Part shown: piece after piece, positions 60,301 through 64,000 of the stretch
How the letters are laid out: every line of letters begins with the position of its first letter
Position numbering within the stretch: position 1 is the stretch's first letter
From: an uncultured Cohaesibacter sp.
GTDB lineage: Bacteria > Pseudomonadota > Alphaproteobacteria > Rhizobiales > Cohaesibacteraceae
Assembly (NCBI RefSeq): GCF_963677725.1
Contig: NZ_OY782507.1
Coordinates: 1,054,001-1,118,000, forward strand
Length of the DNA stretch: 64,000 bases
Direction: 5' to 3'
The notes under the pieces: generated by a model
Databases searched by the model: none
What the model was told of the DNA's origin: nothing
The model's input: the letters and a program-made list of their open reading frames with translations, nothing else
Made by a program: the position numbers and the translations under genes

Positions 60301-62222
60301 ATTTCGCCTGCTTCCAGCGCTTCGTTGATGTTGCGGCCCAGAGCCTCGAAAACGGAGCGGACAATTCCGTCGGAATCGAGGTTGTTGTCCGCATACATGG
60401 CGTCCGGTTTGCCATGGTCGGTATATTTGTCGGCCATGGTCAGGGAGCGGATCCTGAGATCACCGTCAAGTGCGCCTTCATTGGCCAGCAGATGCAAAAC
60501 CTGCGAACCGAAGCCGCCGGCAACCCCTTCCTCGATGGTGATCAGCATTTCATGCTCACCTGCCAGTTTCAGGATCATGTCCTTGTCGAGAGGTTTGGCA
60601 AAACGGGCATCCGCGACGGTTGTGCTCAGCCCAAAGCCGTCAAGACGTTCTGCGGCCTTCAGGCTTTCTGCCAGACGGGTACCAAAAGACAGAATGGCAA
60701 CCTTGTTGCCTTCCTTCATGATCCGGCCTTTGCCGATTTCCAGCGGTACGCCCTCTTCTGGCATGTCGACCCCAACCCCTTCGCCGCGTGGATAGCGGAA
60801 GGCGATCGGGCCGTCATCATGCGCAGCGGCAGTGGCAACCATATGGACCAGCTCGGCCTCATCGGCGGCCGCCATCACCACCATGTTGGGCAGGGAGGCA
60901 AGGAAACCGACGTCGAAGGACCCAGCATGGGTCGGGCCATCAGCCCCGACAAAGCCTGCGCGATCAATCGGGAAACGGACGGGCAATTTCTGGATCGCCA
61001 CGTCATGGACGACCTGATCATAAGCACGTTGCAGGAAGGTGGAATAGATGGCGCAGAAGGGCTTGTAGCCTTCACATGCCATACCCGCAGCAAAGGTCAC
61101 AGCATGCTGCTCGGCAATGCCAACATCAAAGGTGCGATCCGGGAAATCTTTTTCGAAAATGTCGACGCCCGTGCCGCTCGGCATGGCGGCGGTGATGGCA
61201 ACGATCTTGTCATCCTTGTGGGCTTCCTTGGTCAGGCTGTTGCCGAACACCTTGGTGTAGCTGGGCGCGTTGCTTGGTGCCTTGACCTGCGCGCCGGTTA
61301 CCACGTCGAATTTCGAGACGCCGTGATATTTGTCGCTGGCATTTTCAGCAGGCTCATAGCCCTTGCCTTTTTGCGTGACCACATGGACCAGCAGCGGTCC
61401 CTTTTCGCTGTCGCGGACATTTTTCAGAATTGGCAGCAGATGGTCGAGATTGTGCCCATCGATCGGGCCGACATAATAGAAGCCAAGCTCCTCGAACAAG
61501 GTGCCGCCGGTGAAGAACGCACGACCGAACTCGTCCATTTTCTGGGCTTTTTCCTTAAAGAAGCGCGGCAGAGAATAGGCCATCTGCTTGGCGACATCGC
61601 GCAACGAAAGAAAGGTCTTGCCGGAAATCAGTCGCGCGAGATAGGCACTCATGGCCCCGGTCGGCGGCGCGATGGACATGTCATTGTCGTTGAGAATGAC
61701 GATCAGGCGGCTGTCGAGCGCGCCGGCATTGTTCATGGCTTCATAGGCCATGCCCGCGCTCATGGCGCCATCGCCAATCACGGCAATCACATTGCGGTCG
61801 GTGCCTTCCAGATCGGAGGCGACCTGCATCCCCAGACCAGCTGAGATGGAGGTCGAGCTATGGCCCGCGCCAAAAGGATCAAAGTCGCTCTCGGCCCGTT
61901 TGGTAAAGCCGCTCAAACCATTGGGCTGGCGCAAGCTGCGCATGCGGTCACGGCGTCCGGTGAGGATCTTGTGCGGATAGGCCTGATGGCCCACATCCCA
62001 GATGATCCGGTCATGAGGCGTGTCAAAAACATGATGCAAGGCAACGGTCAGTTCCACCACACCCAACCCTGCGCCCAGGTGACCACCTGTGACGGAGACC
62101 GCGTCGATCATCTCGGTTCGAACATCGTCAGCCAGTTGCTTCAATCCGGCATTATCGAGCGAACGCACATCGTCAATTGTTGCGATGCCATCAAGTGTTG
62201 GTGTTTTGGACACTGGTTTCAC
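60294..62222 (-). CDS. dxs: 1-deoxy-D-xylulose-5-phosphate synthase
   Basis: 642 residues. It condenses pyruvate and glyceraldehyde 3-phosphate with thiamine diphosphate, first step of the MEP isoprenoid route. ThDP motif: [20 protein letters not shown] ... [10 protein letters not shown]. The N-terminal [20 protein letters not shown] and [13 protein letters not shown] are conserved, and [18 protein letters not shown] and [17 protein letters not shown] in the pyrimidine domain. The start is a GTG at 62220-62222. The stop lies inside a 16-bp tandem repeat. No terminator hairpin with a T run was seen. Confidence 0.97.
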   Translation of the reverse strand: MKPVSKTPTLDGIATIDDVRSLDNAGLKQLADDVRTEMIDAVSVTGGHLGAGLGVVELTVALHHVFDTPHDRIIWDVGHQAYPHKILTGRRDRMRSLRQPNGLSGFTKRAESDFDPFGAGHSSTSISAGLGMQVASDLEGTDRNVIAVIGDGAMSAGMAYEAMNNAGALDSRLIVILNDNDMSIAPPTGAMSAYLARLISGKTFLSLRDVAKQMAYSLPRFFKEKAQKMDEFGRAFFTGGTLFEELGFYYVGPIDGHNLDHLLPILKNVRDSEKGPLLVHVVTQKGKGYEPAENASDKYHGVSKFDVVTGAQVKAPSNAPSYTKVFGNSLTKEAHKDDKIVAITAAMPSGTGVDIFEKDFPDRTFDVGIAEQHAVTFAAGMACEGYKPFCAIYSTFLQRAYDQVVHDVAIQKLPVRFPIDRAGFVGADGPTHAGSFDVGFLASLPNMVVMAAADEAELVHMVATAAAHDDGPIAFRYPRGEGVGVDMPEEGVPLEIGKGRIMKEGNKVAILSFGTRLAESLKAAERLDGFGLSTTVADARFAKPLDKDMILKLAGEHEMLITIEEGVAGGFGSQVLHLLANEGALDGDLRIRSLTMADKYTDHGKPDAMYADNNLDSDGIVRSVFEALGRNINEALEAGEIA

Positions 62223-62598
62223 CTGTCTCTGTTTTTCATTGCCCCTGACATAGTCGGCAGCTGCCGCCAGAGATCTATTCTTACATGACCATTTGCGTGC
62301 TTTTTATCAAGCCCGGCTCACAAGCACATGCTCGTTGTTTGATACGGCACATGCCCGTTGCTTGATACGAAAGCGCCCCTAACAGGGACCACTTCACTCT
62401 CTGAACTCCCTTTGCTTGGCAGTCCAGTAACGCAAGGTCTCTAAACCGACAGGTCTATACTGAATATGTCTTTAGGGCAAGATGATGGAGCCTCGCCAAA
62501 TGGCCGCGAGTAAGGCAAGCAATAACCGGATTCGCCACTAACCGATTTGTGTTGTATTATAGGTAGTATTTCTAATATTGACTTAAAGGGCACACATC
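62223..62598. other. intergenic region with 23-bp direct repeat
   Basis: 376 bases. No gene. Contains a 23-bp direct repeat (62324-62369) and a promoter-like AT-rich segment before the DUF4189 gene. Confidence 0.55.
62324..62369. repeat. 23-bp adjacent direct repeat
   Basis: Two abutting copies, 62324-62346 and 62347-62369, beginning GCACATG and ending TTGATACG, differing at two positions (T/C at each). Confidence 0.88.
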
Positions 62599-62967
62599 AT
62601 GAGACCAATTTTCCTTACCTTGATTGCAACTTTTCTGCTGTTTACCGCACCACAAAAAGCGGATGCGAGAGATTATTTCGGCGCAATCGCCGTTGCACCC
62701 AATGGGGCTTATGGCATCTCTTGGGACTATTCAACACGCGGTGCAGCCACCACCCGCGCAATGAATGAATGCCGCAACCGTTCACGCGGTTGTCGTTCGG
62801 CTCTATGGTTCCGCAATGCTTGCGGCGCCCTCGCCATGAACAACTACAATGATTGGGCAACCGCCTGGGGCTCCAATCGAGGCGTTGCGCAAAATATCGC
62901 CCTGCGCAATTGCAACAATCGGTATGGCGGCTGCTATATCAAACGCTGGGCATGCACCAGTCGATAA
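62599..62967 (+). CDS. DUF4189 domain protein, exported
   Basis: 122 residues. Signal peptide IFLTLIATFLLFTAPQKADA. The mature part has DYFGAIAVAPNGAYGISWDY and ATTRAMNECRNRSRG then the paired Cys in GCRSALWFRNACGALAMN and RNCNNRYGGCYIKRWACTS. These are typical for DUF4189, which is secreted and disulfide-bonded in many proteobacteria; no function is assigned. AAGGG precedes the ATG. A strong terminator follows. Confidence 0.9.
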   Translation: MRPIFLTLIATFLLFTAPQKADARDYFGAIAVAPNGAYGISWDYSTRGAATTRAMNECRNRSRGCRSALWFRNACGALAMNNYNDWATAWGSNRGVAQNIALRNCNNRYGGCYIKRWACTSR

Positions 62968-62997
62968 TTCTTTAAAAAAGGCCCGCAATAGCACTTA

Positions 62998-63034
62998 CCC
63001 GCCTTGACAACTTTGCCCAAGGCGGGCATCTTTT
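62998..63034 (+). terminator. terminator of the DUF4189 gene
   Basis: CCCGCCTTG (62998-63006) and CAAGGCGGG (63018-63026) with an 11-nt loop, then CATCTTTTAT. Confidence 0.85.
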
Positions 63035-63079
63035 ATATGGAACATTTAGTGAACAAATATCAACTCTCAAGGGTTTTTC

Positions 63080-63523
63080 ATGCCTACTACAGCATTTGAA
63101 GACGAGATCCCGTCGATCCTTTCGCATACATCCATAGGCGTTAGCGACTTCGCCAAATCGCGGGCCTTTTATGAAGCGGTTCTGGCAACCATCGGGGCCA
63201 AGATCATCATGGAGGTGGATGAAGGCGGCATGAAAGCGGCTGCCTTTGGCAAATATTTCCCGGAATTCTGGGTTCAGGTTCCCCATGATCGCGGCACCCC
63301 GAGCGTCGGCAATGGCACCCATTTCGGTTTTCTGGCTCCGAACAATGATGCGGTGCATGCCTTTTGGGACAAAGCCATCGAAATGGGAGCGACGCCTGAC
63401 GGTGAGCCCGGTCCGCGCGCCCATTATGGCGAGGCCTATTATGGTTGCTTCCTGCGCGATCCGGACGGGCACAAGATCGAAGCCATGGCGTGGAACGCTC
63501 CGTTCGAAAAAGGGCATGAGTGA
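63080..63523 (+). CDS. VOC family protein (glyoxalase-like)
   Basis: 147 residues. LSHTSIGVSDFAKSRAFYEAVLATIGA starts the first module (read in parts: HTSIGVSDF, SRAFYEAVL), GNGTHFGFLAPNNDAVHAFW the second, and CFLRDPDGHKIEAMAW ends it. The His/Glu metal pattern of the superfamily is kept. Substrate unknown. It is the second VOC protein in the window and stands alone. Confidence 0.87.
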   Translation: MPTTAFEDEIPSILSHTSIGVSDFAKSRAFYEAVLATIGAKIIMEVDEGGMKAAAFGKYFPEFWVQVPHDRGTPSVGNGTHFGFLAPNNDAVHAFWDKAIEMGATPDGEPGPRAHYGEAYYGCFLRDPDGHKIEAMAWNAPFEKGHE

Positions 63524-63722
63524 CGACTAAAGGGAGAGAGCATAAGGCGAGGGCACGCGCCTGATGGATGGTTGATGATCAGACGGACAGACGCATTTCC
63601 CACAAACAAATGCCCGAGGCTGTTGCAGCAGACCGATACCAGAGAGAGGCAGACGCGCCTGTCTGCCTTCCGTCGATTATTGGTTTGTGCCATTTCTCCC
63701 ATAATCTTGATAGTGTGCGACC

Positions 63723-64000
63723 ATGTTTGATCACTTTCCCTTTCTTGCTGCGTTTTTGGCACTTGCTGCCCTCACCGTGACACCGGGGCTTGATACTGTG
63801 TTGGTGCTGCGCAACGCGGCGCGAGGTGGTGTTCAGGCAGGCGTCCTGACGACATTGGGCATTTGTTTGGGACTGTTCGTCCATGGCACGATTTCAGCGC
63901 TTGGGCTGTCGCTGATCCTGTTGCAATCAGCGAGCCTGTTTGGTTGGATGAAGTTTGCCGGTGCCCTCTTCCTGATCTATCTGGGCGGTCAATCCCTGCT
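63723..64000 (+). CDS. LysE/RhtB family exporter, partial
   Basis: The first 92 residues of a membrane protein that runs off the right edge. LAALTVTPGLDTVLVLRNAARGG is the LysE-family start (the P-G-x-x-x-x-x motif after helix 1), and GVLTTLGICLGLFVHGTISALGLS plus FGWMKFAGALFLIYLGGQSL follow. It probably exports an amino acid or related compound; substrate not assignable from the fragment. Confidence 0.88.
   Translation, partial: MFDHFPFLAAFLALAALTVTPGLDTVLVLRNAARGGVQAGVLTTLGICLGLFVHGTISALGLSLILLQSASLFGWMKFAGALFLIYLGGQSL

Noticed and set aside
60156-61844. A 562-codon open frame on the plus strand opposite dxs
   Set aside because: dxs on the minus strand matches its family end to end. The long antisense frame is explained by codon bias and has no domain or ribosome site.

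Overview
The window looks like ordinary chromosome from an alphaproteobacterium, most likely a marine member of the Hyphomicrobiales (Cohaesibacter-like; this is inferred from gene content and not tested). The evidence is the split F0 operon order atpI-atpB-atpE-atpG(b')-atpF, a duplicated ATP synthase b subunit, helix-hairpin-helix modules like those appended to alphaproteobacterial NuoE, an AcuI-type acrylyl-CoA reductase, a DmdC-like acyl-CoA dehydrogenase, and three DUF805 proteins. There are no insertion sequences, phage genes, rRNA genes or CRISPR arrays. One tRNA gene (Pro, CGG) is present.

Layout. 1-7.1 kb: partial DUF1499-like membrane protein, flavodoxin-like quinone reductase divergent from a LysR regulator, GNAT, a PAS/GGDEF/EAL c-di-GMP protein, a DMT exporter and an isolated iolB. 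7.8-13.3 kb: a thiol/quinone detoxification cluster (YghU, LysR, GST, PNPOx-like flavoprotein, glutathionyl-hydroquinone reductase, YgiD dioxygenase). 13.8-25.7 kb: tRNA-Pro, membrane-anchored isochorismatase-like hydrolase, 5'-nucleotidase, an MDR oxidoreductase with a NemR-like TetR regulator and matching operators, YchJ, SGNH hydrolase, small membrane proteins, crotonase, XseB, histone-deacetylase-like hydrolase, two DUF805 proteins and a FAH-family hydrolase. 25.7-29.6 kb: nadA, nadB and nadC for de novo NAD synthesis. 30.3-36.8 kb: MFS transporter, lipoprotein, pdxH, an unlisted 50-residue protein, TetR, AcuI-like reductase and an unrecognised 242-residue protein. 36.9-39.7 kb: the F0 ATP synthase operon. 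40.3-43.7 kb: a pair of M16 peptidases, one with and one without the zinc motif. 43.8-48.2 kb: acyl-CoA dehydrogenase, Sua5, M15 peptidase, VOC protein. 48.4-51.8 kb: a three-gene envelope operon (BON/OmpA protein, 34-residue membrane peptide, repeat-rich HhH protein). 52.1-57.7 kb: YcaQ-like DNA glycosylase, a non-coding stretch, HAD phosphatase, DnaJ-class chaperone, M42 aminopeptidase, third DUF805. 58-64 kb: glutaminase, LrgA/LrgB, dxs, DUF4189, VOC and a partial LysE exporter.

Most genes are housekeeping or stress functions. A recurring theme is electrophile and quinone detoxification: flavodoxin reductase, YghU, GST, hydroquinone reductase, YgiD, and the NemR-like regulon. AcuI and the DmdC-like dehydrogenase hint at DMSP or acrylate use. 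The least explained elements are the OmpA/small peptide/HhH operon with its 165-bp in-frame repeats, a perfect 21-bp inverted repeat upstream of the M16 pair, a 16-bp tandem repeat running into the dxs stop codon, two intergenic regions where a minus-strand terminator has no matching gene, and the missed 50- and 34-residue ORFs.
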